DNA of 64,000 nucleotides from Mesostigma viride (taxonomy: Eukaryota; Streptophyta; Mesostigmatophyceae; Mesostigmatales; Mesostigmataceae), in assembly GCA_009746045.1 (NCBI GenBank), contig RPFO01000312.1, positions 1,158,323-1,222,322 of the forward strand, read 5' to 3'. How positions within the stretch are numbered: the stretch's first letter is position 1; every line of letters starts with the position of its first letter. This document shows positions 34,301 through 42,542 of this stretch, piece by piece. Both the position numbers and the translations under genes were made by a program. Below the pieces are notes generated by a model. The model did no database searches, was not told where the DNA came from, and saw only the letters and a list, made by a program, of their open reading frames with translations.

Positions 34301-35148
34301 CCTTGTTTCTAGGTGTGTGTCTTTCAATTGACAGCGTCACCCGTTCCCTTGCCCTGCACCAGTCTCCCTACATCCTAGAAATTGCTGCCCGCTTTGGGCT
34401 AGGTGAGAGTCGTGGTGTTCCCACCCCGGTTGTCCCGGGTGCCGTGTTGAGCGAGGGGGGACAGTGTGACCAATCGCAACGGGAGGTGTTCCAGCAAATA
34501 GTGGGGGCGCTCATCTACGTCACCCAATGGACGCGGCCAGACGTGGCATTCGCTGTGAACCGCCTAGCGCAACAGATGCAATCACCCACGCTAGGTGATA
34601 TGCAGGCTGCCAAGCGGGTCATCCGCTACCTGCTGGCAACCCACGGCCTCGGTCTCCGCTTCACTGGCGGGAGCCTTGCAGGCTGGTCAGATGCGGACTG
34701 GGCAAATGACGTCAAGACCAGGCGGTCTGTCAGCGGCAACCTGGTCATGTACGCTGGTGCCCCTATTGATTGGGCAAGCCGCCGCCAAACGGTGACCGCT
34801 CTTTCTTCATGCGAGGCCGAGTACATCGCTGCGGGCACCTTGCTGCAGTCGGTGCTCCCCCTGCGGAGGATCTTGATGGAGCTGACGGGCTCCACTACGG
34901 CTGCACCTACTCCGGTCTACTGCGACAACACCGGTGCTGTGGCACTCTCCAAGGACCCGGTTCACCCCAAGCGCACAAAACACATTGACGTGCGTTTCCA
35001 CTTCATTCGTGAGAAGGTGGAGGATGGTGACATCAATGTCCAACATTGCCCCGGTGAGGAGATGGTGGCGGATATCCTGACCAAGGCACTTCCGCGACCA
35101 CGCTTCGAGCTGCTTCGAGGACGGCTCCTGCATTCCTGTGTGACTTGA
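31306..35148 (+). CDS. Copia gag-pol polyprotein: zinc knuckle, protease, integrase, RT, RNase H
   Basis: The frame has 1280 codons. It holds the rest of gag, a zinc knuckle CTFCGKEGHVEETC (82-95), protease LDSAASSHM (Asp154), the pre-integrase zinc region (LWHWRLGHAG ... CPSC), and integrase with Asp341, Asp403 and Glu439 (NGVAER). The RT has VRTAFLYAPL and HVDDMIV (Val966-Asp967-Asp968). RNase H has SDADWA, SSCEAEYIA and DNTGAV near the C-terminus. Integrase before RT defines Copia/Pseudoviridae. All catalytic residues I can check are present, so apart from the gag frameshift it could be active. Confidence 0.95.
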   Translation: MLADNDFAAALKGGLPDAYRPALVSTRFDEDMSLLEVKKAMLEADDLLVGTRSTTTVKPEPAAAQGQAYSTGQPTKPGRPTCTFCGKEGHVEETCYTKYPHLSRKKGQQRPKRKNQKKKQAATANNTVEAPELPVDYAFATTRLVPGVPFWILDSAASSHMSPEEADFIKVQPTNLAIQGSGGRLKAVGTGTLKLRVANKVVHLPHALHVPSLGARLLSVAQLHQQGHEVNLLQGVACFAGSKVPIKVQNNVYGLQESQTVTTPAAHHTTDNPAALLWHWRLGHAGAERIRKLAAIPASNITMRAPGAPGCPSCPAGMIRRRSFAAGQPRSTVPRAKLHGDIMGPMQPSLGGSQYILGITDDATRWRWSFPMRQKSEVPLHFDRLLSRDIRPYYDGSVLLRTDNDAVFLSEDFRSLCARHRVHQEFSSPYCPQQNGVAERMWGLAMGMTLCMLHYATLPKTFWALAFACAAYLLNRLPCEANADSASPHRLFQGVDADLSHLRIFGCPAYFRVEGPRGKLEDKAQAGIFVGYDLESPAYLILRPGSRDVIRRLHVSFDETWRANSAPLHVASPDVNFQLPAPESASESGVALVPLPAPTEHAVLPPVTAVPDSVPDGPVTRAKARQQLGTVTGADGSGNAEHPGPGAAPDSEISDAVPDAGNQVAQGIPAPSPAPAPQISSATALQQAIHALQRPSSSAPSNQAGADSVIAAATIEENVGDGYCPSSDTYGAYGWTSSSQRLASPKWARFCPNYAAIRDVVEDVYATSVDLDVPKSWQQARSLPAWQSAMDSEMASIRSHKVFSLVSRSSLPRGTSALPSRWVYARKSDGREKARFVCKGYAKREGVDFQDIFSPTVRSSTVRLALAFAVTHGYTLHQLDVRTAFLYAPLEEDVYVRPPLGYEEYDASGELLVWKLHRSLYGTRQAPRNWHRTFRSHLVSDGAVPSATDTCLYLYPSARGFVFVHVDDMIVASPSAPWVAAWVSRLGTRFQLSDSDHPSLFLGVCLSIDSVTRSLALHQSPYILEIAARFGLGESRGVPTPVVPGAVLSEGGQCDQSQREVFQQIVGALIYVTQWTRPDVAFAVNRLAQQMQSPTLGDMQAAKRVIRYLLATHGLGLRFTGGSLAGWSDADWANDVKTRRSVSGNLVMYAGAPIDWASRRQTVTALSSCEAEYIAAGTLLQSVLPLRRILMELTGSTTAAPTPVYCDNTGAVALSKDPVHPKRTKHIDVRFHFIREKVEDGDINVQHCPGEEMVADILTKALPRPRFELLRGRLLHSCVT

Positions 35149-35172
35149 GCTGCTAGTGGGCACGTCATTGGA

Positions 35173-35182
35173 CTAAGGGGGG
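35173..35182 (+). promoter_or_regulatory. Polypurine tract of Copia
   Basis: The bases before the 3' LTR (ACTAAGGGGGG, ending at 35182) form the plus-strand primer. Confidence 0.8.
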
Positions 35183-35877
35183 TGTCTGGATATTATTGTA
35201 TCCACCTGCCCTGCCCACATTGTGCTTGTATATAGTCAGCTTGATAGAGATTTAATAGCTGGACTTGTAGCACTTTTTCCTACTCGATTTGGACTACGAA
35301 TGGCTGAGATACGGCCTTCCAAAGTTATATGCACTATGGTCTTGCCAAGTAGACTAGTGTGTCAGCATATCACGTGACAATTGTGCTGACAACTGGCATG
35401 CCAACTGGCCTGAACATGTTGCTAGTTCATGAGGTAGATTCATGGTACAGTGACTACTGTTGTGTCAGATCTTACGTCAGTGTTTCTTGATTCCTGACAA
35501 GGATTCTAGATACTTTATTCCATGGACATGTGGCGAATGCCTAGAGCACATTGCTTAGTTTATTGACAGATGGCAGTTCCATATTATGGTTATTTGCATG
35601 TTGACAGATGGCAATCATTCCTTATGTTGTATTTCAGCAAATGCCATCTGGCAATCCCACAACAAATATTCTAGGAATCTAGAAGTGTTGCAACCCTTGC
35701 TTGACATGTGGCAGTTCTACCTTTGCCACCTAATTGCCTATATAATGAAATGAACAAAGGCAGCAAGGGCATCTCAAGCTGCCAGTTTTCTGCGTGAACA
35801 TTTTGTCTCTCAGTCTCTCACTTCCTCAGCCTTGATCTTGACCTGTGATCTGCAAGGAAGGATCATAAAACAAAACA
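35183..35877 (+). repeat. 3' LTR of Copia
   Basis: 695 bp. Identical to the 5' LTR as far as I can read, except that it lacks the 8-bp ACAGATAT-type segment. Confidence 0.95.
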
Positions 35878-36774
35878 GGCGACAGAGCCGTTAGGGAGTT
35901 CAATTCGCGTGACATGGTGCGTTGGGAGCTCCTTTCCCACCTTCCTGACCACAGGGAGCGTGAGCCGGTCGGCATCTTCCGATCGGTACTTGGGGTCTTG
36001 TCTCATGGCAGTTCTGCACAGCACGCCTTCGTCAGTCCGAGAATCGATTCGCTTATGGTATGCAAACTCCAGAAACTCCGAGTGCGACCGAAAGATCCCG
36101 TACCCAGTCTCATTTCCCTGGCCGTCTGTTGGGGCCGAAGGCACTGAGCATGGATCAGGAGCTGCCACCGTCATGCGCCCGTCTATTTTCCCCCCTGGAC
36201 AATGGCTAAGTCTCCGTTGCACGGCGGGCTCCTCAACGGAGTCAGCACTATTCCCGCCGTCGCCTCCATCCCCTGATTCAGTTGCATCCACTTCATCTGA
36301 CCCAGCGTCGCGCGACAGAGCCCTCCCAGCGTCAACATCATCACCAAGTGCAGCGTTATCCACCAACTCGTCCTCAACGTCCTCATCGCAGTTGTTGATG
36401 CCAATGACGATGTGAGCCACGGCGATGTCTTGACGCTTTCTTTGCCTGCTGAAGAGATACCGCTCAGGCATTTGTAATCGCTTCCTTCGACGGGAATAAT
36501 TAGGCACCCTGAAACCGTCCCGGTGGAGGGTCGTCCGTGCCTTTCATCATAAGGCTCAAAGACACCGACGACCAGCCATGCAGCTAAAGCCACTGTTTGA
36601 GTTCCTGTGCCGAGGGTCCTCCACTCCCTTGAGTATCCTAGTATCCAGCGTGTAGTTCTTCTTGCCTGCGTTAATTGGGCAATAACGGTAATTCAACAAG
36701 GCGAACAAAACATTAATTCCATGCATTCGGCCTGGCCAAGTTTTGCGCTGTGCCGCCGCCACTTCACGAACCAC
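35878..36774 (-). pseudogene. Transposase-like gene: N-terminal exons
   Basis: This is the 5' part of the gene interrupted by Copia. The first open piece starts at 36774 (MVREVAAAQRK). A second piece from about 36530 to 35878 is acidic and Ser/Asp-rich in the middle, then reads into the Copia junction in the same frame as 30116. The intron between the two pieces is not clearly defined. The N-terminal region has no domain that I recognise, although YSRRRKRLQ near its start could help DNA binding. Confidence 0.5.
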
Positions 36775-36889
36775 GGTAATGACGTTTATATAATATAAGC
36801 CCTAACCTACTGTGATATAATGAAGTTGGTGTCACGTGAGCACAGGACCTTCAATTGCTATTCTCCAAGTGGCAGGGATTATTAGGACT

Positions 36890-37385
36890 ATCTACTCCAC
36901 ACTAAGCTATGTACTCGAGTCATGACGCGGTGAGACACCCCCGTATTACATAGGAAGGAGTGACTATGTACTCCACACTATGTACTCCAAGAGTACATAG
37001 GGTGGCACACTATGTACTCCAAGAGTACATAGTCCGGAGTACATATGATCCGGGATTTCCGAATAGGGGACTGCCGACGCGGTGAGACACGCCCGTATTA
37101 CATAGGAAGGAGTGACTATGTACTCCACCCAATGTACTCCAAGAGTACATAGGGTGGCACACTATGTACTCCAAGAGTACATAGTCCGGAGTACATATGA
37201 TCCGGGATTTCCGAATAGGGGACTGCCGACGCGGTGAGACACGCCCGTATTACATAGGAAGGAGACAGTGACTATTTACTCCACACTATGTACTCCAAGA
37301 GTACATAGGGTGGCACACTATGTACTCCAAGAGTACATAGTGTCTCCAATGCAGCAGCACTCCGCTATGTACTCGACTCATGACG
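36890..37385 (-). repeat. Right subterminal array, about 3 units, inverted relative to the left array
   Basis: TACATAGGAAGGAGTGACTA-type units recur at about 36950, 37100 and 37255 and contain the reverse complement of the left-array unit, including the ACTATGTACTC palindromes. One unit has an inserted ACAG (37265-37268). GCTATGTACTCGACTCATGA at about 37363 repeats a segment at 36907. Confidence 0.9.
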
Positions 37386-37577
37386 ACTGCCCGAAGCAGC
37401 TCCTCTGCGAGTGAGCCACGTGGACCGGGGCCGACGCGTCGCCTTGATTTTTGAATTTCCGAACGCGCCAGACCATACCGCTGCGTTACATTTTGCACGA
37501 GCGCATGCTTGAAAGCCTCACCAGTGCCCAGAACGCAGCACCAGTGCCCAGAACGCAGCAAAGCAGCGGAAGTGAAT

Positions 37578-39119
37578 ATGGGAAAGCGCCGGACTGACAT
37601 GGCGGCACCAAAGGGTGCAGCCACAACAAAGGGCATGGTCTCGGCACGCGAGGCCACAGCGAGAAAGAAGGCCAGGCGGGCCGACGTGGAAAAAAACGAC
37701 CACTGGGGGAAGCAGGAGGCGGAGAACCTGGACTCGGAGGAGGACTTACAAACCTCCGACGACGAGGACGACCAGGACGACGACTATGACGACGATGAGT
37801 CGGACACCACGCCTCAGAAGGGTGGGCAGGACAAGGGCTCGGGCAGCAAGGGGAAGACTAGGAAAGCTGAGGCAGGCAGCGGGGGCGCTACTCATAGCAG
37901 GCTGGACCCTAGCGGGACAGCCGCGGACGTCCGCCAACTCAAGAGCGACATGGCGAAGCAGAAAGAAATGACCGACAAGATGTATGAGATGCTTCAACAG
38001 TTACTGGACCAGGGTCGGCAGCCCCGGTCGCAGGAGGCCACGCCCACGCAGCCGACCCGGCTTTCCAGTGCCTCAGGTCCTGAGGGGAGCCCGGCGAGCG
38101 ACGCTCGCGGCTCGATCGACGCTGGCTTCGTTCCAGTCTTCGAATGGGTAAACCCCTCTGCTGTATTAGGGGAACCCTTTAAAGTGCATCATTCCGTATG
38201 GTTCTCCTTGGAGTTGTTTGGGGTGGTTATGATCTACGAAATGCAAATGCAATCAACAGTACTTGTCACGTGTGTCGTTGCAATTCTGGTTGTGTGTTTT
38301 GTTTGGGTCTCGCAGTGGAAAAAGAAGGAGATCCAGGCTGCGTTTGACGACATGGATGGCCACTTTCTCACCCCTGAGGCCATGGACCAGGAGGATGACG
38401 GGGGGCTGTGGAAGAAGTATGTTGCCATCGTGGCGGACGTGGCCATCCAGAACAATTACATGCCAGCGGGCAGGAGGGAGGCCGCCGCCAAGCACGCAAC
38501 ATCGGCAATGCGATGCCACCTGACATCAACCAGGTCCAATGCCAAGAAGCAGATTCGAAAGATGACGCTAGACAACAAGAAGTACGTTGAGGCGGCGGCA
38601 GCGCCAGCCGGCGACATCCGCTCCAAGGGGCGTAAACGCCTGGTGTATGACGTAAGTGTATGACTTATGGGGTCACTTTAATGCTTAACTAGGTTTAATG
38701 GGTGGTGGCCTGTCGAGGAACGTGTGGTCTAAAAACGATATGGTAAAGCCTTGCTGTTCTTCCTTGTGCCCTTTGCAACATCATGCATTATATATCCATG
38801 ATGTCGTATGCATTACATTCTACACTTGCTCACTGTCATGTATGTGTGTACGCTTGCAATTGGACTTGCTCGTGGTGTCAATGCGCAGTTCCTCCTTCGC
38901 AAGTTCAAGCACTGGAACGTGGACACGATGAAGCAGCGAAAGGTCCTGATTGACCATGTCGGCCTTGTGGTAGACTCCGTGTGGGAAGCTGAGGCTGACA
39001 TGAGGGCCAAATCAGCTAGCGGCCTCGTGGCGAGGAAGTTTCTGACCACCGCTGACGCAGCCAAGTTCGATGCAGACCTGGACGACCTCATTGAGGAGGA
39101 AGCACTGGACGAGTGCTGA
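37578..39119 (+). CDS. Three-exon acidic protein carried by the giant element, unknown function
   Basis: Exons 37578-38147, 38316-38651 and 38889-39119 have GT-AG introns (donors GTAAAC and GTAAGT; acceptors CTCGCAG and GCGCAG) and join in phase 0. The product is about 378 residues. It begins basic (MGKRRTD), has a strongly acidic stretch (DDEDDQDDDYDDDE), a short helical segment (KSDMAKQKEMTDKMYEML), then an alpha-helical C-terminal domain with conserved-looking Trp, Lys and Arg (LLRKFKHWNVDTMKQRK). The plan is like accessory DNA-binding proteins of CACTA elements (TnpA-like), but I see no family motif. It lies 240 bp from the edge of the inner element, divergent from the Cys-rich gene at 21640. 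Confidence 0.6.
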
Positions 39120-39479
39120 TAAATGGCATTAGCGGAAGACAATAATGACTATCCACAACTTGTGCACGGTATACAATGGCATCAGGCCATGCCTTGGCTG
39201 GACCCCAAGTCCAGTACCACCAGCTGGTAATGTTACGCTAGGTGGAACCTTGTATTATGGCAGGACCTTGAAGACATTGATGATGATACTGCCTTTGAAT
39301 ACTCTGTGTTTTTCTGATGTGAGCCAATGATGCTATGTGTTTTATCATGGTGGGCCGCACCTTGTCTTTTACACTTACACTTATGGTTCTCTGAATAAAT
39401 TATTTTAATATCATATGTATGTGCATAATAAATTGTTAGAGACTGTCTACATCAAATCCTGCATTTGGAGATCCATACC

Positions 39480-40199
39480 CAAGACGGTAACTAGTTATGG
39501 GTTTGGTTACTGGGCCATAACCATGGCAGTAACCAGGCCTGTTTACGGGGCAATAACTAGTAGTGGTTACTGGCCTGGTTACGGGCCAGTAACCAGGCCC
39601 GAACCTGCCCCAGTACATAATACCGGACCAGTAACCATGGCAATAACCAGGACCGTTTACGGCGCCGTAACTAGTAATGGTTACTGGCCAGGTTACGGGC
39701 CCGTAACCAGGACAGTAGCCATGCCCGAGACTGGCCCGTAACCTATGCTGATGCCAAATACCGGACCCGTAACCATGCCAGTAACCATGCCCGTTTACGG
39801 GTCAGTTACTTGTACAGGTTACGGGCCAGTTACCGGTCCCGTAACCAGGCCAGTAACCCATCCCGGTTATCAGAACTGGTCCCGTAACCATGCCGGTAAC
39901 CCATCCCGGTTCTCAGAACTGGTCCCGTAACCATGCCAGTTTACCGCCCGGTAACTTCTACTTGGGCCGTAACCATGACCGTAACCCAGATAGGTTACGG
40001 GCATGGTTACGGCTCCGGTAAAAGTTACCGCCCAGTAAACGTTCCGGTAACTATTACCGCCCGGTAACCATTACCGGCCGGTATTTAGTCTGTCGCGTTT
40101 AAGGTTACCGGCCGGTAACCTGGCCGGTAACCTTAAACGTACATGGTTACCGGCCAGTAACCGCCCCGGTAACCTCAACCGGGGCGTTTACGCCCCGTA
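39480..40199. repeat. Right subterminal GTAACC/GGTTAC-rich region
   Basis: Dozens of short GGTTACGGG, CCAGTAACC, CCGGTAAC motifs in both orientations over 700 bp. They mirror the left end of the giant element. Open frames here are translations of the repeat, not genes. Confidence 0.85.
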
Positions 40200-40215
40200 A
40201 AATTAACTCCTAGTG
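40200..40215 (-). repeat. Right terminal inverted repeat of the giant element
   Basis: AAATTAACTCCTAGTG, exact reverse complement of 13289-13304. It is followed by GA. Confidence 0.85.
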
Positions 40216-40652
40216 GACCAAGGGCAAGGATGGCGTGAATGGGGATTGGTATAGCCTGTGAGGAACAGGGCTGAGAAGGAAGACGGTGGGGGAGGAGGAT
40301 GGAAGAGCATGGAAGGTGCTTTGGATTGTGGTGTGAGGGGGGGATTCCAGGATGGATGATGGGGGAGCTCCAGTCCAGTTCTGATGTTCCAGTCCAGAGT
40401 TCCAGGTTCCAGAATGCTGAATGGAAGAACTTTTATTATTGCTGTGTTTATCTGGGTTTGTTGTAGTAGATAAGGAAGTGACTTGTCTGCTGTAAGCACC
40501 TGTGACTAGATGTTTATGAGATAGGAGGCCCTGTTTCCAGGGATGTAAAAACCCATCTGCTTTTCCCAAGAGATGGTGGATTTCTGTTCAATGTCACTCT
40601 GCCTTCAAGTTTGGCTGTTGGACCTGGTAGGTCCAGTTTTGAGGGGGAGATA
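40216..40652 (+). other. 3' region of the Gypsy element before its 3' LTR
   Basis: This is the Gypsy sequence displaced by the giant insertion. It continues the extra ORF for about 15 codons to a stop, then non-coding sequence, and ends with the polypurine tract GAGGGGGAGA (40641-40650) directly before the LTR. Confidence 0.75.
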
Positions 40653-41388
40653 TGTAACAAGCAAAAATGACTTTGTTGTAATTACATCCTTTGTTTTGTG
40701 AATGTTTGGCTTTTATTCGAGGACTTTTGGATCAGTATTGAGAAAGTTATGAGGTTTCTAAGACGGCGGTACTTGGAGCTGATACTTTGTCGAACGACTG
40801 GTAGGAGCCCTCATTGGTCGTGGCCTGATCCACGTGGGGTTATAGTTTGTTACTATAAGTTTGGTACTATTGAGTCTTAAATGCTCCTTTGGGACTTTAG
40901 TGCTTACTACAGATTCAGGATCTCATGGAAAGATTCTGCCATGCAGGCTGTGTGTGGTGTTGTTCTGTTTTGTGTGACTAGGATGGATACGAAGATCTTG
41001 TCTAGAATTCCATGATTCTGATTGGTTCTCTTCAGGCTAAGGTTGAAGCAAGTTTGACAAGCACGTCGATATCAAGGACGTGGGGTCGCCATTGTTGCTA
41101 CGTTGGTTTTGATTCATCATGGTATAATAAAGCTTGTCTTTGTTGTCCATTCATAAGAGCCCCTTGGCTATATAGACGTCCTTCAGTTCCACAGAGGTCG
41201 TCTATATACACGAGCTTGTCTTTGTGTCTACAAGGGGTTGTGATTCCCTAAATCACGTGCTGTGGAATTTCCATCTCAACGTTGCTCGGGTACTTGAAGA
41301 TCTGTAACTCAAGAAAGCAACCCATGCAGGTAAAAGATCTTTCATATTGGACTATGGATGATGCAGATGATCATTTTTAGTCGTTACA
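40653..41388 (+). repeat. 3' LTR of the Gypsy element
   Basis: Copy of 4969-5679 with TG...CA ends. Extra TGCA at 40942-40945 and 41325-41328, extra AT twice in the CTATATAG and CTATATAC contexts, and a 5-bp insertion at about 41300 (GAAGATCTGTAAC versus GAAGTAAC) distinguish it from the 5' LTR. Confidence 0.92.
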
Positions 41389-41659
41389 GGCTTCAAGTTC
41401 ACAAAATTCAGAAATACGGCGGACCTCTCTAGATCGGGTGTCTCGTGGTTTGTCGGCGCTACGCACGCGGCGCCACTAAGATGTGATTCTGCGCCGCGCG
41501 AAATATAACCACTTTTCTTCGTACTCACCCGTCCGTATAAGTTGGTTTCTATGTAGGGGCGCCAGAAGGGGCGCCGCGCGACAGAACCGGCCCCGAGCTA
41601 CGGCTTAGTTGTAATTAATTAATTAATTAATTAATTAATTGACTAAGCAAGTACTGACA
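41389..41659. other. Unassigned sequence right of the Gypsy element
   Basis: No LINE endonuclease or RT sequence resumes here, so the target of the Gypsy insertion is not simply the LINE at 2.4-5.0 kb. An (AATT)n tract lies at about 41611-41640. No gene is seen. Confidence 0.5.
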
Positions 41660-42240
41660 TAGGAGCTGGAGCAACGACTAGCTCGATCGACGGCAACGTC
41701 ACCAAGATGCTGTGCAAGGCCCTTAACACCCCCCTTGGTTTGCACATTAGTAATGAGGATTTGTACGCTGATTTGCCCTATGTTTCCCACGTTATCAGGC
41801 ACAGGCGCCTGGGCCTAGCCGGGCACCTGGCCCGCACAGATCAGGTAGACACATCAGATTAGACTAGCTGGCACCAAGCCCGCCCAGCCTGGGCGATATG
41901 TCCTCACCTGGCGTGCCCCAGGCCGCGCGCAGCAGGGCCGCCACCAGTGGACTTTTCGTGATAGACTCGGCATGGACATGTGCTACGTACACTAGACGCG
42001 ATGGGCTTACGCCCGCCGCCCGGGCAGCCTCCTGGCTTGTCTGTAATATGGAGGCAGATGGTACGCAAGGATAGATGGCAAGTAGTGATCGATGAAGGAG
42101 ACCACCCCCAAGTGCGCTTAGGTTCAGGCGATGCAGATGGCGAGGCAAGCCCGGGTGGGGGCTGGGCAACCACCAGTGCGCGACTGTGGGGGCTCCGCGC
42201 CGCAGATGGCATTCATAGCGATGGAGTGTGACCGCGTATG
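41660..42240 (+). mobile_element. Degenerate LINE ORF2 C-terminal fragment
   Basis: Near 41795 the frame HRRLGLAGHLARTDQVDTS matches LQLVGHLARTNQVDTS of LINE A near 42905. Near 42045 LSVIWRQMVRKDRWQVVIDE matches LSVIWKKMMDKAKWAQVIIE of LINE A near 43090. It is therefore a related family, 5'-truncated and frameshifted. Confidence 0.65.
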
Positions 42241-42349
42241 GCATTCATAGCGAATTCGGGCCGCGGTGCCCACACCCCTGTATAACTAGGACCTAGATAG
42301 CTTTCACCATCCATTCCATTTGAACACCGCATCCACTCTCTCTCCCTTC

Positions 42350-42542
42350 TTTGGACTGCCATGCAGAACAAGACGCGCGGTGGCAGAAGATTGTCCAGGC
42401 TCACACGCCAGCCCCTGTGGGCAAGCCACCTCTCCCCAAGAGGACGAGGCGTTTTGATGAGTAGTGTAGTTAGGATTTTCTAGACTAGATAGCTTAGAGT
42501 TAGGTTAGTTCGATTACGCGGCTTCCTCCACTCCACCCATCC
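42350..42542 (+). mobile_element. LINE family B 3' end, left part
   Basis: The coding end (WQKIVQAHTPAPVGKPP) and the start of the 3' UTR (CTAGACTAGATAGCTTAGAG, then CACCCATCC) are present. The 3' UTR is interrupted at 42543 by LINE A and resumes at 44114 with TGCTATACATGATCTCCCAA. Confidence 0.65.

Larger units (their letters stand above)
30117..35877 (+). mobile_element. Copia-type LTR retrotransposon, young and nearly intact
   Basis: Two LTRs, TG...CA termini, a perfect 5-bp target duplication GGCGA (30112-30116 and 35878-35882), a primer-binding site, gag and pol in Copia order, and a polypurine tract. The LTRs appear to differ only by an 8-bp indel, so insertion was recent. It sits in antisense orientation within the transposase-like gene of the inner DNA element. 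Confidence 0.97.
21777..37342. mobile_element. Second CACTA-like element nested in the giant one, with palindromic subterminal arrays
   Basis: The left border TGCATTGGAGGCACTATG and the right border CATAGTGTCTCCAATGCA are inverted copies. CACTATGTACTC begins at 21777 and its complement ends at 37342. Arrays of the same ~153-bp unit follow at each end in opposite orientation. The inverted similarity extends about 10 bp beyond CACTA, so the exact ends and target duplication are uncertain. Cargo is a kinase-like gene (plus strand) and a transposase-like gene (minus strand) that converge, plus LINE debris. A Copia element interrupts the transposase. The transposase resembles Plavaka-type CACTA transposases, consistent with the CACTA ends. 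Confidence 0.65.

Noticed and set aside
39415-39930. Open frames with repeated Val-Thr-Arg-Pro and Tyr-Gly-Pro
   Set aside because: Translation of the GTTACC/GGTAAC subterminal repeats.
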